Below, one piece after another: positions 43,901-58,655 of a stretch of 64,000 nt of DNA. Position numbers and translations under genes: made by a program. Origin of the DNA: Owenia fusiformis (lineage: Eukaryota; Annelida; Polychaeta; Sabellida; Oweniidae); the NCBI GenBank assembly GCA_903813345.2, contig CAIIXF020000006.1, positions 16,494,348 to 16,558,347 on the forward strand, given 5' to 3'. The notes beneath the pieces are model-generated. The model saw nothing but the letters and a program-made list of their open reading frames with translations. It was not told the DNA's origin and ran no database searches. Position 1 is the first letter of the stretch. Each line of letters starts with the position of its first letter.

Positions 43901-46237
43901 ATTAAAATGGCAGTAGATATTTTATTAAATTCGAATCGAGATAATCTATAAAATTGTTTCCCACGTTTGAACAGATCAGGCGAGACAATTTATGTAGTGG
44001 TTGCAACGGAAAAAATCTGATAGGAATATGATTATTCCCTACATGTACCATAAGCGAAAACGGACAATGGCATGATGGGTCTGGCTGGTTATCATGTTAT
44101 TGTCATCCGAATGTCAGTTGTAATATTGCGTCACGTCCTCTTACTGAACAATACCCTTATCAACGCCACAGTCAATGTCTATCAGTCTCAAGCCCATCAC
44201 CAAGAAAAAGCGTCTAATAACAGAATTGCTCATTGTAAATAAATGGAAGGTCGCCTTGAACGAGAGCATGTTCTGGAGATGTGCGTTTGACTGCTCTGTG
44301 GGTAAACCGCAGAATGACTTCGGGATGAGTTTGTTTGGATTCTAAACAAACTCCGAGACAGAAACCTGACTAAATTAATTAACCCTCGTATCTTAATTAA
44401 AGGCTATAGGGCTATGGAGCGGATAATTCAATGTTTAAATAAACTTTGAATGCACGACTGCTAATGTAATGTTACATCATCTATTGAAGATCAACCTGGC
44501 GGAAGATAAATCTGTTCTACATCACTGGTCTACAGCGTAAATTTAAGAGTGAGTAGTTCGGAAGTATAGAACTCCAGCTCACTATCGAACATAAGCATCA
44601 CGTGAATGATGAAGCCTTAGGAAGACTGAAATATATTCATTAGCCCATGTTTGCGAAACAAAAACGTTATTGATAATGTTGCAAAATTTCTGTCCAAATC
44701 GTTATAAAGCCCGGCTATAGAGAATATATATTTTATAACGATTAAGGAGATTTTGAGAACAAATGCCATAGAAACCAGCTAGTGTTTAAAACACAAGTTT
44801 GAAATTTGGAAACTAAGAAATAGTAAAATCTATAACCAATAAGTTCTGTATACCTGTAAGTACATGTACCATTATAACCATTGTATAGTATGTAAAAATT
44901 GTATAAATGTTTCAATTAAGTTAATAAATTAATTAAAAAAGAAAAAAGAGTGTAATTCGGAATCTGAGTGATGGTCATCATATCTGTCATATCATTAGTT
45001 TAATCAGTGTTGTAATCAAAACATAAATTCTATTGGGATTAAGAATACGAAATATCCCATTCAACCAGTCAGTGCTAGTGGCGATACATTTAATATTGAG
45101 GTAGCCTTTCCAACTCTAATAAAGTATGATAGACTTTAATTAACACGATGATCGTTATATCTGTCATATCATAATATAAAATTGCCACCCCTAATCCCAA
45201 CATTAGTTTTATTAGCATTAAGATTGGCCTAAGTAGTGTACACGGGGAATGATGGAGAAGAAAATTGAAACTATTACTTCGAATGTAAAGCTTTATTGAG
45301 TCAGATTAACAGAAGATGTGAGGTATTTATTTTCCAAGACTAGCATAGCTTTAACCAACTACAGATGGAGCGAACCTGTCAATCAATGTGAGATAAGTCC
45401 CCCTCACTGGTCCATGTGTATTTTGAAGGGGATTGGATCTTGATTTTGTCCAGTTGGGGGAGCCTGATTAAGGTAGCATTACAAGCGGAAAGATAGTAGA
45501 TAAAGGGGTGTGGTTTTCACTAATCACGCTTAATAGATTGCTTTAATTCAATTTATAAAAGTTTTTGGTCTAATTTGACCCGATCAGGTCCTTAGACGAA
45601 ATTGAATTACCATGCCTGATTGGTGAACTGTATCACCAACAACTACAAGTGGAAACCGTAATGTCGGAATGAACTTTGTATTTTACCATTGCTTATTTCA
45701 AATGTTTGTTTCATCTAGAAACTATGACGTCTTGGTTTTATCCATTTGAATTTTAAAACCAATTTTCGAAAGGTCTGACGGTGTTTGTTTTATTTTTTTA
45801 CAGAAAAAATCTATAAAAACAGAATTTTGTAATTGCTTTCTTCTAATCTTCGAAGTGCGCCCCTGCAGGGTGATAGGGTAATATGTTGTATTGTGGTAGC
45901 TTGAGCTTGGAAAATATTTGTAAAACACAAACTCAAGAATAAAAATTTACAAAACTAAAATTAGAGAACTGACTTCTCAATTATCATAGTCTCGTGTAAT
46001 AATTATTAATTTTTGAAAGAATCGTGTTCTGGAACGTTTGAAACAAAACTGGAAGTTGAATACTGGAATTCCTCCTAGTGCCGGATTGGACTCTGCAATT
46101 GGCTGTTGCCAGAAATTTTGGCAGGCGATGTGTAACCAGATCCCTCTGCAATAGAGTCCAGATAGCCCCTTATCAGCGCTTGCATCCTTGCAAACATCCC
46201 AGGACTTTGAGGAATAAGTCGGTTGCGATAAGAAGTC
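40984..46237. other. Intergenic between GALE and Alx
   Basis: Divergent promoters of GALE (minus) and Alx (plus) should lie here. A (GTTT)n run near 42045-42062 and an (AAAC)n run near 42165-42190 form an inverted microsatellite pair. ORFs of up to 95 aa (for example 41467-41754) show no domain or conserved motif. No gene is assigned. Confidence 0.5.
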
Positions 46238-49200
46238 ATGTCATCGGGGCCAGATTTCATCGGTAGGAAGATACAGAGCTCGAACTGTTATGATAAATTC
46301 CCTGTTACATTCAGTAATACCAACACACCGGCTAAGAATAGAGAAAATAGAGAACAGAGCCACAATAGTACCTCCGTGGTGCCTCAAGCCGATTTAACTA
46401 CCCAACTGAGAACGGTCTTAGACGCTGCCCGTGCACAAAGACGCGCATCCGTCGACGCCACTAATAAAGCCAACACGCACTCCATAGACGAGATCTTAGG
46501 AAAGACCGTACTACCACGCAAGAACACAATGAATGCAACAGGTAGGTTAAATATAAGGAAAACACAAATCCAACCATACACACGGAAAACAATATAATTG
46601 ACTAAAATGGATTTAGGAGCGAGAAAACACGAGGAACAATGGGGAAATTTGTCATATTTTAATGTATTTTTGAATCGGAAAAATTCTTAAATTTTAAACT
46701 GTCTTGAAAGTGTATGCCGAAAATTTTTAACTCAACTTATTAACCATCACATGTACAATTTTAAAGTTTCATTGACCTAAAAAGAAAACTGTTCTACTAC
46801 CATCTAACATAAATTGATGATTGTTTTGCTGAAAATGATACTAAAGGTCTGCGCATTCCTTCAATAATACCAGTTGTTGCTTTCAGTTTGTTGAAGTCAA
46901 GTCTTGTTATCTGAATACTCCTTTTCAAAACAATAGGCCTGGGGAAAGCGATCCATTTCAATAACATAAAGATTTAATTTAAAGTGTCACCCGTTTTGTT
47001 TGTTTTAATTTGCTATCAGAAACCTATACCGCAGTCTCAGTGAATTTGGAAAGCACGGGAAGTTTGGTTTTTACTTTCTTCGTGACTTTATGAGGGATTA
47101 GGCCTAAATATCTCGTAATTTGAATTATTTTTAAAACATTCAAACCACATTCTATTTTCACAGCCTGTTCTACCAATTTTTTTTTAACAAACTGTTCCCA
47201 TTTGGTGACATATCAATCACGCGGTATAAAATTTAAGTCAATGTCTGTTAACAAAAATGAACACTGTTTAAATCGAATTTTCTACTTTATAGTAACTTTA
47301 TACCTGGAAAAGAAAATGAGAATGTTTGGGATCACAAATTATTCTGCCTTGTTATCACTCGTTAAAATCATAGCAGAGAGGTTGAAACTGTACCCTAATC
47401 AAGTTAGTGCTCTAATGAAAGAAATTGATTGTTACGGCGGAATGACGGACCTAACTCGTGGCCGAAACTTGAGCATAATTTACAAGGATTGAGATCAACT
47501 AATGATATCCGAGGGAAGATCTCGATTTGGACTTTTTAATTTGACTAGTTCAGAAAACTTGGTTCCCGGGGCATTTTGGGAGGAGCGCAGAAGAGGGTAA
47601 ATTCCCGGGACTTGTAAAAAGTCATAATGGTGACGTTAGTACAGCCAATAGTCAAAAGTCATCGTTTATTCCATCATTTGACATTCCAAGCTAGTGTCAC
47701 AGAGCGAAGCGGAGCGTTCAGTAAATGTTCCTCTTAAGAAGATTGGGGTGGAGAGGGGGGAATGACATTACGATAAGGCAATGACTACATGAATCTGTAA
47801 AATTGGAGATGTTCATGTAGCTGTTAGCTCCAAAGTCAGAGTTAACAGAAGCTTGACTATCTGTTCAACCACGTGTGAATGCCACTAAGATAGTGCGCCC
47901 TGATCATTCTTATATCGTTCTTGTAATCACAAGAATAGGTTTTTAAACGTGGAATACACCAGGAAGAATTAAAACAAGATAGATTCTCGCATACAGACAA
48001 CTTACCAACATTTTAAAATATACACAAATGCATTCAGAATACTTTTTGCCTTTATACGTCCAGAAAAAGTTGTGAAATATCATTTCGAGTGAAAGTTTTC
48101 GGATAAGTTTCCCACTTTTATCATTGTAAATCCAATTTCAAAGTCTTGATGTTATCTGCAGGATAGATGAACATAATCCAGCGCATATGATCTTAATCGA
48201 ATATAATTATAGCCAGTCTGTTAACTTTCAAGTGGCCGCTGTAGATTACCATAGAAACAACTACTTCTTCAACGAAATCAAATAATTGGGAATAATTGAC
48301 TCTGAATAATTCAATTACTTTCTGTTAAGTGTTTTATTAACTACTACATGGATGTGAAAGTAGTCCGGGTAGTATATTGGTGGATATTTACATTGATTTA
48401 ATTACTATACTTGACTCAATTTGAATCAGGAGTAAAATAATCTCTGTTTAACAAATAAACGATTATATTGTTTGAGAAACAGTTTGGATCAAAGACTCAT
48501 ACCTTTAACACGAGACCTACGACTAGTTTTGGATTATTCAAGACCGCAATCAGGTATTTTACCCTATCGCCTTTGAAAACTAAAGTGGCCATTTTCTCTC
48601 AATAAAAACCGATTACTGTCAGTTTAAAGATTAAAGAATTTTAATTGACATGAAAAACGTTTAAATATCAAGGTCATAAATCGGGAAATTAAATGTCTCG
48701 GAAAATTAACGACTTACACTTTTATACAAAATATTTTTTATTTTTCATCACTTAATCCAATCTTTTCGACAAAACTGGACAAAATACACCCCCACTGAAC
48801 ACATCCGCTCGGTAGAATCGCAGGGGCGTCAGAAGGATTTGCCAAGGGAGGGGCGACTTTTGGGTATGGATGGGTCATTCGTGAAGCGCGAAGCGCAATC
48901 TAAGGGTATCGGGGAATGCAAATTTTTCAAATTTAGACCCTCTCTGGTTCATTCTAAACATATCACAACATTCTCAATAATAAAAACGAGATAAAATGTG
49001 TTTTTAGAAAACTTAACTCAACCTTAACTAAAAAACTATTACTAAAATATACATTTTGCACTTACTCTTCAAAGTATTTCCATATTGTATGGCTCCCTGA
49101 GAAACTATACATGGCATAGAATTAAATATAATATGAGACATGAGATATACTGGCATAGTATCATTTTTGTCATTATTTCACTTTGCCTTTAATTAGCTAT

Positions 49201-52200
49201 AGAGCTTTCAATTCAAGACATTCTAGGCTCGGTTTCAAATCTAAAAAATCTGGGAAGTGGGGGGGGTATCCCCTAACGCCATCCCCCTTCCGACTCCAAT
49301 GTAATCATAGTAATTAATTTTAGCATTTAAACGATAAGCTCCAGTCGACATTATTTCAGCTCGCTTGTCAAGTTCAACTATTTGTGAATAGGTTGTGAGA
49401 GAATTCTCTAACAATAAGTTTGGGTTTTAAGTTACAGGGTCAGACGGTACCATTTGAAACTTCATCAACATGTGACATTGTTTCTTCTTGCAACGAAAAA
49501 TGGAACGCCCCACTGACCGATGTTTTGCTGTGCTGTGTGTCTATTGATTTCACACTTTAAGTGAGATCACAAAAATTAAAATGTTTTTTAATTCATTTTA
49601 ACTTTATACACTGTACATGTTATGGCTGCTATATGAACATTAAAGTTAGATGAAGAGATTACCATATCATCAGGAAAATGAAGTGCCATAAATCAGAAAG
49701 TGGCAATTGATTACTGGCGTTTGTTTCATCCTTATAATAAGTGCGAAATTAGTGATATCATGATCACATCTAAACTATCATATACATAACGATGATGGCA
49801 TCAGCATGGATATGGATTATCTCCGAGATAATCCCTCTCACTGCATATTAATTAATTACTCGATACGCCCTTCTGGGAACCTACACCCATGAGAAATATA
49901 GTATTCCCAAGAAGCCCATAAAATACGATAATCTTATCATTTTTAAAGACAAAACTTAAAATCGAATTCTAGTCTGTAAGTCTACATTATTTACAAGACC
50001 AAAAAGTCGATTTTATAGTGCTACTGATAAAATATTTGCCAAAATGTTTACAAAAATAATTATAACACATCATATGTGTCGAGCAGCCGAGCAACTTCGT
50101 CTGGCGAAAATACTATCAGAGGACAGACATGGAAATTGTTATAGCAATACTTGTCAACCATCCCCAAAACATTGTTTCTGGCTCATCGGGAACATGGATA
50201 AGGTGCATGATCGGTACAACCAAATCATATGTTACAGTTGGGCTCTGAGAGAATGTTCACCCATTGGATTTTGAAATTCAACCCTAGTTGTCATTTTAAG
50301 CTATAATCTAAATCACGTGGATTAATTTTCTCAAGTAGTCCATGTAATTCCATTGTTTATTTTATGCACCATATGCCTAAATTATATTTTATTTAATAAA
50401 ATTACAAAATCAATTGACATAATTTCTTAATTACACACGTCTTTTACACCAGTAACACAACATAATATCACAAGTATATTATAGGATGAAGTGAATTAAT
50501 TTTTTCAAGTAGTCAGTGTAATTCTATTGTTTCAGCTTTATTTTATGCTTCAAATGCCTAGAGATTATATTTCATTTAATATAATTACAACATCGACACC
50601 CATTTCTTTTGTGTTTATAGTTATTCATGTTTTCAACATCGTATAAAAACGCTTGGAAATAACAATAAAACATTATATTACATTTTCTGGTCTATTGAAT
50701 AGAGAGGCGATATTTTTATACATCTACTATACATTAAACCAACTTATTTTCAGTTAAAACTATAATGGGAAAAGAAAGTGTAATTGATTGCTAAAATCAT
50801 GGGCTTTCAACTGGATACATATTTTTATCTTAACACATTGGTCACTACCGCCAGCATTGGATTATTGTTCTAAATTATTCCCCTTGGAATTGATTCTATT
50901 ATCTATTTTCCTTCCAGAAGATGTCAAATCTCGTTCAGATATTGAAAATTTCCACCCGCGGATTGACACAGAGCCGGTGTCTCCTGGCTCCGACTCCCCC
51001 GGGCCTTTCTCTCCCGGTAAGGATGGTTCGGAAAAGGACGACGAAACAAGCGAGATGAAACGCAAAAAGAGGCGCAATAGGACTACTTTCACTAGTTTTC
51101 AACTTGAAGAAATGGAAAGGATTTTTCAAAAGACACATTACCCTGATGTGTACGCAAGAGAGCAGCTCGCACTCAGGTGTGACTTGACAGAAGCACGTGT
51201 ACAGGTACGTCAAACGTATTTATAATTTCATGTCTGTAGCCATTTATTTTCAACGCTCAATGTTGATGAAACTGGATTTTTGGCGAAATTATCAAAGTTC
51301 TGGATTTGCACTGACATATTAAAGCCCGTGAAAAACATGCCCCAATTGCACTTTCTTGAAGACTATTATTGGCTATTTATTGGCCTGAATTTATCACGAT
51401 ATGCATAATTGGCCTGAATTTATCACGATATGCATATCATCAATAAGAAGGTAACTTATGAAATGACCAACGTCGAGAAAAACTATACAGAAATGTGAAT
51501 GAGGAACACGAGGGCTTTCTGTCAAGTAATGAGCCTAAATAATGAGTTGAAGACGAAACCATTGTGCCGTTAGAAACAACGTGGGAAAGCAAGTGGTATC
51601 CTTGGTATTTTTTCTTGCCCTAATCGAGAGGTGGTAACTTTTAGAGGTGTCTTGTATTAGAAATTGCCCCGGGTTATTTTCTTGCGCGGATATATGAACC
51701 AAACCACTGGGCATTTTGACACCAACTTTGTTACTTTATCCATTCAGTTATTCTGGCGTCTCTGTACCTCTAAAATGTCAAAATAGGAGATCAGGAAAAT
51801 CTAATATAAATGGCATAAATATATACAAGTGATGTATTTTAACGATTTCCACAGAGACTAGAGCTATATTTAATTGGAGGCAATGGCAGGTTGTAATTAT
51901 ATTTAATTTTCACGACCATAAAACAACACACATCACGTATATAAGCAAGTGATCATGAAAGTTTCAGTTCAACATTTTCCAACTTACTCACAAATTGAAT
52001 TAGGGTTGGATTAGGGTACTAACGAAGTTTGATTGAAAGAATACAACAGTCGTTTGCTCTTGATTAAGTCACAATTACCTGCACGCTTTCTCAGTTAAAC
52101 TCAGTTTAATATTTTCCCACAGCGCTCTTGGTAATTATTTTTAAATACTTGAGATTTTCTTGATTCCAGTTGGAATTCTTTCAAAGTTAGGAAAACTCTG

Positions 52201-55200
52201 AAACCCTGTATAATAAGAAGATGCCAGTTAAGGAGGGCGGAGTGGGACGGATTTTATGCAATCTTTCAAGTAATAAGAGCTCAAAGTTATTAGCCAGATA
52301 CCATCTCGGCCTACCTTAATTAAAACAATTAGTAATGGAAGGAATATAATTTAATTTTTCTCATTTTAAAGTTTTAGAACTTTAGAAGTTTCAGAACTTT
52401 TTTGAGATTTTTTCGCCGTTTGAATCATTTAAAACCGTTCAAAATACAACATATATCATTGATGTGCTTAGCTATAATTAGCGTTGGCAAATTGAAGAGA
52501 ATCGTTTAAAATATATATAGTTATAAATAAATGCCGCTGAGGTTCTTGGGCCATTCCCTTGCAACATTTAACTCTACAATTTTTGAATCATTTATGTGTT
52601 ACATTTTAATATTATTTCTTGTTTTATGTCTAGTTCGTATGCTACTTAAACAGAACTTCTGATTCTCCATAATGGAACTATTTTATGGTACAAATGCTAC
52701 TGAAACATTGCACTGTTTTAAAACTTCTTACTAACTTGCCGGGTGAGTGGGGTATCACAGTATCACTTGGAAATTGAATTTATTTCCCCCTGTAAGCAAA
52801 TATAAACATTAGATTAGGCATAATGCCGGTAATCAATTGAATTAGCTTTAATTGTATTCAGACGGTGTGAATAAAGACTGAGGGGCGAATGCATTAAGTG
52901 ATTCGGACAGGCAGTAGTAGAAAAAACAACGAGTCTGGCGCACAGACGCGCTGTTACAAAGTTCGGAATTGCAATGTCAAAAGCATATGTTTTTAAAAGA
53001 TATTGAATCGAGATAAAAGTATGTTTTCTCGTGGTGGATACATCCGGTGCCATGCAAACATCTGCAAATTGAAACAGTTTCATAATTAGGATAAAATCAC
53101 TTGTGCAAATGATTTAATCAAATGGAAGAAATTGAAATTGATCGGCCAATTAAGAGACAAGTTGGATGGGACAATATAGGCACTAGATATAGTTTCTTAA
53201 CATCAGAATGGGAGTTTCTCGAATGCTATACAGTAATTTACACGCAATTAATGTTTAAAACAATTCACAGTTATTTTATAATTTAATCACTTTATTTACT
53301 GGTTAACAAAAAGTGGCACCATAACATTCTGTAACAACGTGAATTGCACAAATATGTGACTTTAATAAAATAGTTTTCACTCCGGAAGAACTTGTACTTT
53401 TAACTTCTTGAATAATATCAGAATATGACAAAGAATCACAATATCAGTAATTTTCTCAATTCATGTATCGAATTATTATAACATACTGAAATGAAACGGA
53501 TCGTCTTGTTTATATGCGTTTCTCGAAAATTTATCATTTGAGAGAAACGCGCCTTGATTGTAAATGAGTTCACTTGACTAGACACTGGTATCACTTTCAA
53601 AAGTAAAATTAAAATACGTTTGGGAATTATTTGGTTGACATTTTACAAATATGTGCACATATAAAATAATGATAATGTGATTTTTGCATAACATATTGTG
53701 TCTCGCGGGATGATTGTATGTGCCACTCTCGTAAAATAAAAATCCTTTATTGTTTAAAAGATAAGAATGCAATGTTTTAATTTAAAGGTTATAAATTATG
53801 AAACAACAATCAATAAAATTTACAACGGATTGGGCAATATGCAACAGTTAAATCAACTCAATATTGGGCAACTTGCACATCACACCACTAAACCAGTCAA
53901 AAATGTGTCTGTGAGCGATTCATTCACCACACACGCACTAGCGTATTCCTCTGATACATCTCAATTACGATTGGCCTCAAGAACAACAAGGCTATATTCA
54001 TCTGACTAATTCCAAGACAAATAAATGAATAAGAATCCTGTGCATTAGATAGGAGATGACTAATTAAGTAAATTGGGTCATAATAATCATTGCTGTAATA
54101 CCACATTGCTGTAAATAAGCATATTGGTATATGATAGAATTGCCTAACTATGATGATTCTCAAGTACTAGAAAGCTTGAGATGCAACATTCTGCAATAAA
54201 AACAAGGTAGAAAGTCTATTTAATCTTCTGAAGCATTTTCATTCATTTTCCACAGTTTTATGTAATAATTTATCATACTTAATTTGCCAACAGTAATAAA
54301 GATAGATACAAATTTTAAAACATAATTTGTGCAAACTAAATGTTGTTAAAATTGGAGCGGCCAATTTGGTGAGAAAGGACAAGTCTCCTGGGCAAATAAT
54401 TTTTAATGAAAAATATGGAAATATCACCCAAATTAAATTATGAATATTCAAAAGAGGACATTTAAATCTACAAGATGTAAAATATCACAAGTGTCCGAAG
54501 CACGGATAGCGGTGTAGTAGACCGATTCAATAAAATACAAGTCTCGATTTGGAGAAAGAGGTTTAGCAGTGTACTGCGCTAATAATTATTTTATGAAAAA
54601 TCGAGAAATATCATCCAAATTAGATTATAACTATTCAAAGGAAGGCATTCAAATGTATATTATGTAAAAAAGATACGCCTTGCGTTAAATTGTAGATGAT
54701 TATATGTAACATGTTAAAATTGGAATAAACTTAAACCTAAAAAACTTAAAAATCAAATTTGTCCGAAGCAGGGATAATGCTCAATTTGAGTGATGAACTT
54801 CGCTCTCCAAACCGGGAATAGCCCTTTTGACATAAACAGCAACATTTTCAAATTTTTTTTAAAAATTCATTTCCGTTTTGGTTTCTAAAATTTCTTGTCA
54901 ACCCTATCTATTATCTTAACTTCAAAAATGTATTCATTGTTCTGAAATGCTCTGAAACATTTGTTTTGAAGAATCGAGTATTTAAAAATCTTTATAACTG
55001 CAAACTGTGAAAAGATATTAAAGGTTCTTAAGTTTTTGAAATAGTAATGAAAGAAAAAGTTTTTGAAATGGTAATGAAAAAAACGGTTGATAAATAATTG
55101 TAAATTAGAATCACAAATTACATTTTTACAAATGTATTTTAAGACTGGTAAGAATAAAGTAAAAACAGAAAAACAGGATTGGTTAGATTAAAGTAAAAAT

Positions 55201-58200
55201 AGACGACACAAATAAAGACTTCAGAAAATCAATATTACATTATTTTATTTAAACCAATATATCAAATATTGGAAAACGTAACAAATAAATAAATAAAGTA
55301 GGAAAACAAGGTGTACAATTAAAATGCTTACAAAAGTAAACACGTAACTTAAAGTGGTTAAAATGTTTCTCTCGTGTTCCGTCCCATAATAAATCCTTTT
55401 CTCGTTTACTCCTTTAAGTATTTTAAACTGGGTTTTGGTTAACCAGATATAATTGAATTTGCTAACTAAATGAACAACAAATAAACACAAGCCTCTTATA
55501 AATCACTCTGTCAACTCTCGTTAAAAATTACAATCTCTGAATCAGAATTGTGAACCGAAACTTCAACTTATCCTTCAACGACCTGAGAAAACTCTCAACA
55601 AAATCACATACTTAAAATACAATTTTTAACTTATTTCAACATAGATTACAGAAAAATGTTAATAACGACAAAGTGCGAAAATTCTATTTGATAGAGAAGA
55701 GATAGCGATATAGGGTAACACAATATTTTTCAAATGCATCAAGATAGACTTCAGAGAGAAATATATCGGGCCAACGAATAGTAACTGACCCGAGAAAAAG
55801 TCTAAGAACGTCGATAAGGGAACGGTTTGTTTGATAAATGGCAGTATATCTTTTCAACAATTGTAACAAGTTTGCTAGATAAATTGAAGTCAGGCGCCTC
55901 TCACACCGCAGATAGCGAGGATCAGGTCTCGTTATCTTAATACGTGTGAAAAGATAGACCGGTGCTTCCTGGCAGATTGCAACACTGAATAATAAATATG
56001 TGGCTACATCGGGGAAATCTGCGAAATGATCCAAATAATTGTCATTATTTTAAACATCGTAGATTTTCAGTGAAAGTCATTTTTAAAGAGCGTAACTTAT
56101 TAAAACATGCTTAGAATTTTGAATTGAAAGGAGGTGTACTTTCGACAATGTTTGGTTGTCCGATTGCCATTGTCCGGAGAATTGCCATTATCAAGGTAGT
56201 AATAAAGCACAAGAACGTGACAATGAGCGTTTTTTGACTGAACAATATAAAAAAAGTTAACGATGAAAGATATCAGCCCTGACTAAAACATATTCTAAAA
56301 CCATAAACAAACCCCACAAACCATATCAAAAGTTAAGCCAATCCGGCCAAAAAATTGATCATCTTTAAAATGCTTTAAACTCGGTTGATATGAATTTATA
56401 TGTTTCAATGATATTGGTTGACCTCCATAAAAATTTGAATCGCTAGACATTTTTAAAAACATACAATCTCCAACCCAAACATAATATGTATAAGACCTCA
56501 ACTCAAATTCTCTGAAAGTAAAGGAGCAGAAAATGAACATTACAATTCTAGTAACGTGTTGACTGTTTCTAGTGTTCCAGCAGGTCCACATGAGGTCGTG
56601 TTTTGAGAAACGCATTCTCAGAAAACCCACTGAGAAAAGAAAATATTGGAAGAGAAAATAGAGAATTTGAAGGAGAGAGCTAGGCAGATAGATATCTGAA
56701 TAAATATCTTTTGCCAGCATATGGCTTTTACTTAGCTTTTGTTACCATAATTAACGCACACTCTAACTACGTTCACAGCAAGAATTCAACATAATTGCAA
56801 GACTTTCAAATTTTTATTGCAAGTTTTTTTATTTTCCATTTTAACACTTTTCACTTTCTATTCCAAGATTTTCACTTGGAACTTTTATGATGTATCCAAA
56901 CTTTTGTTGAGGTGATATTTAATCGAAAAATAAGTTCATTTTAATTGAGAGGATACAAATAAAACTGAATGTCTACCGCTGAAAACGTTTTTATTTAAAT
57001 ATCTACCAATGATTACATTGTTATATTTCGACTTAAACTTCTTTCAAACTTTTGATTCGACATTGCTGTAGAGTGATAGAGGTTTAAGTTGTTTGGTTAG
57101 AAGTTGTAGTGTATCTTGGTGATTGGGTGTTGACAGGCCAGAAGTAGATGTGCTCACAACTAAAATCTCACACAGCCATATTTCAAAACCGTTCTGGTGT
57201 AGACCAGAGGGGAATTTGAAAAAATAACGCGATTATTCACGAATAAATACCCAAATGCTCTAATCGTAATGATGAATAAGGTCGTATATAATATAATTCA
57301 AAGAACGGTCCATAGAAAGAGATACATGATATTTCAAACAGAGGTTTCCACTGCAAGAGCAGCCCCTATGAAGCTGCTAATAATGTGGCCATGTAACCAA
57401 AACAAACCTCTGTAACAAGAGTAGATAAGCCAAACAAACTACTCCAAGTAATTGCCCTGTATTCGCCCCAGCACCCCATCTGTACAGGACACGACCAGTG
57501 ATGTTATAACCCCACCAAAACAACCATTACTCCACTCATCCTGGCTAGAAAACATAATTCTCCAAAAATAATAATACCATTAAGGGCCATGTACAGAGTG
57601 AATATTGTATTGAGGCATTTTTAGGAAAAGCCCAAAAAGGGATGTTATCTGGTAATTAGTAATAAGAGAGATGGAGAAAGTGATACCTCTGTACTTTAGC
57701 GTTGATGGATACCTCTATTGTGTATCTAACCTCCGCAAAGTGTCAATTGTGAAGCTTAACATCTCAAATTAACCCCCTAAAATCAATCTCAGTGATATTA
57801 TTGAGAATTTTGTTTCTTTGCGATGATCTAAATGAATGAATTGAATGAATGAACAGAAATTATTTATTTTAAAACCTTTAAATCTAACCAAAACCCATTG
57901 TGCCTGGTATCGAAGTAGATAAGATTGAATTTAAATATATGCTTATTCATTCAGGTTTGGTTCCAAAACCGACGAGCGAAGTGGAGAAAGCGTGAACGAT
58001 ACGGGCAACTACAGACGATGCGGGCGATGGCAACATCACCGGGCTATGGAGAGATGCCCATTGCACCGGTCAGGACAGACAACTACTCACAGGTATATAT
58101 CTAGCTAAGCAGCTATGAATCCTCATCGTCACTATAATACTATGTGAAAAGTGAGAATTTGTGAAGTTTTAATGCATTCACTAAAGATTATATTTTAAAA

Positions 58201-58655
58201 TCGTTTTAAAGGACAATGGTGTCTAATCTAATCGTTTTCATGACAACCAAGTGCGTCATTGTCAATCACATATTTCTTTATATTTCTTTGATTTTCAGAT
58301 CCAACAATGTGGAGGTTGGGCACAAAACTCTCAGGGACAATATCAGATGGCGCCACCGAATTCATGTATGGCCCCCGGGCAGGCAACTCTACCTAGTTTT
58401 ATGAACTTGGCACATGCAAACAGTCTCAATGCCGCTGGTCTCAATGGTTACCAGGGTCAGATGCAACACCCTGGTGTGCCGGGACAGATGAGTGCGCATG
58501 CGCAAATGAACATCGGGATGACCTCATTAGGGACTGCCCAGGGCCTAGAGACATGTCACCAAGAAACAGAACTAAGAAGCTCGAGTATTGCGGCTCTTAG
58601 ACTTAAAGCACGGGAACATAGTGTAGCTATGGGTATACTAGGTGCATATAAATGA
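46238..58655 (+). CDS. Alx: Alx (aristaless-like/Cart1) paired-class homeodomain transcription factor, four exons
   Basis: Exons 46238-46541, 50918-51204, 57955-58092 and 58299-58655 join in frame to give 361 aa. Exon 1 holds an octapeptide (eh1-like) HSIDEILG at 81-88, a motif that binds Groucho corepressors in related factors. The homeodomain spans 152-211, with [32 protein letters not shown] and [15 protein letters not shown]. Position 50 is Q, as in Alx. Its intron falls between homeodomain residues 46 and 47, the site common to paired-class genes. The C-terminus carries an OAR box, [15 protein letters not shown] (337-351), typical of Alx/Arx relatives. Alx factors bind TAAT-type palindromes as dimers and act in skeletal or mesenchymal patterning in deuterostomes. 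The start is the first ATG before FPVTF and could lie further upstream. Introns 1 and 2 (4.4 and 6.7 kb) may hold enhancers. Confidence 0.92.
48821..49301. mobile_element. Possible TIR element
   Basis: CAGGGGCGTCAGAAGG at the left resembles the complement of the right end, CCTTCCGACTCCAATG. The inner sequence carries GAAGCGCGAAGCGC and G-rich segments of a kind often seen in non-autonomous invertebrate elements. No clear target duplication. Confidence 0.4.
50317..50590. repeat. Diverged tandem duplication upstream of the Alx homeobox exon
   Basis: GATTAATTTTCTCAAGTAGTC at about 50320 recurs as GAATTAATTTTTTCAAGTAG at about 50494, and the following about 80 bases (GTAATTC, ATTGTTT, TTTATGC, AATGCCTA) match in both. 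Copies are offset by about 173 bases. Confidence 0.65.
51205..57954. other. Alx intron 2
   Basis: No coding exon recognised in 6.7 kb. A 29-bp direct duplication (GGCCTGAATTTATCACGATA unit) lies at 51382-51440, and a diverged repeat of about 100 bases at about 54390-54485 and 54570-54665. ORFs on the minus strand up to 141 aa (56295-56720) show no recognisable domain. Confidence 0.5.

Larger units (their letters stand above)
46542..50917. other. Alx intron 1
   Basis: No coding exon recognised. A repeat-like element (48821-49301) and a diverged 100-bp duplication (50317-50590) are inside. TAAT-rich stretches such as ATTAATTAATTA near 49846 could be homeodomain sites, but this is common in AT-rich DNA. 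Confidence 0.5.

Noticed and set aside
56295-56720. 141-aa minus-strand ORF inside Alx intron 2
   Set aside because: Low-complexity aromatic and leucine-rich translation of AT-rich DNA; no domain or promoter seen.
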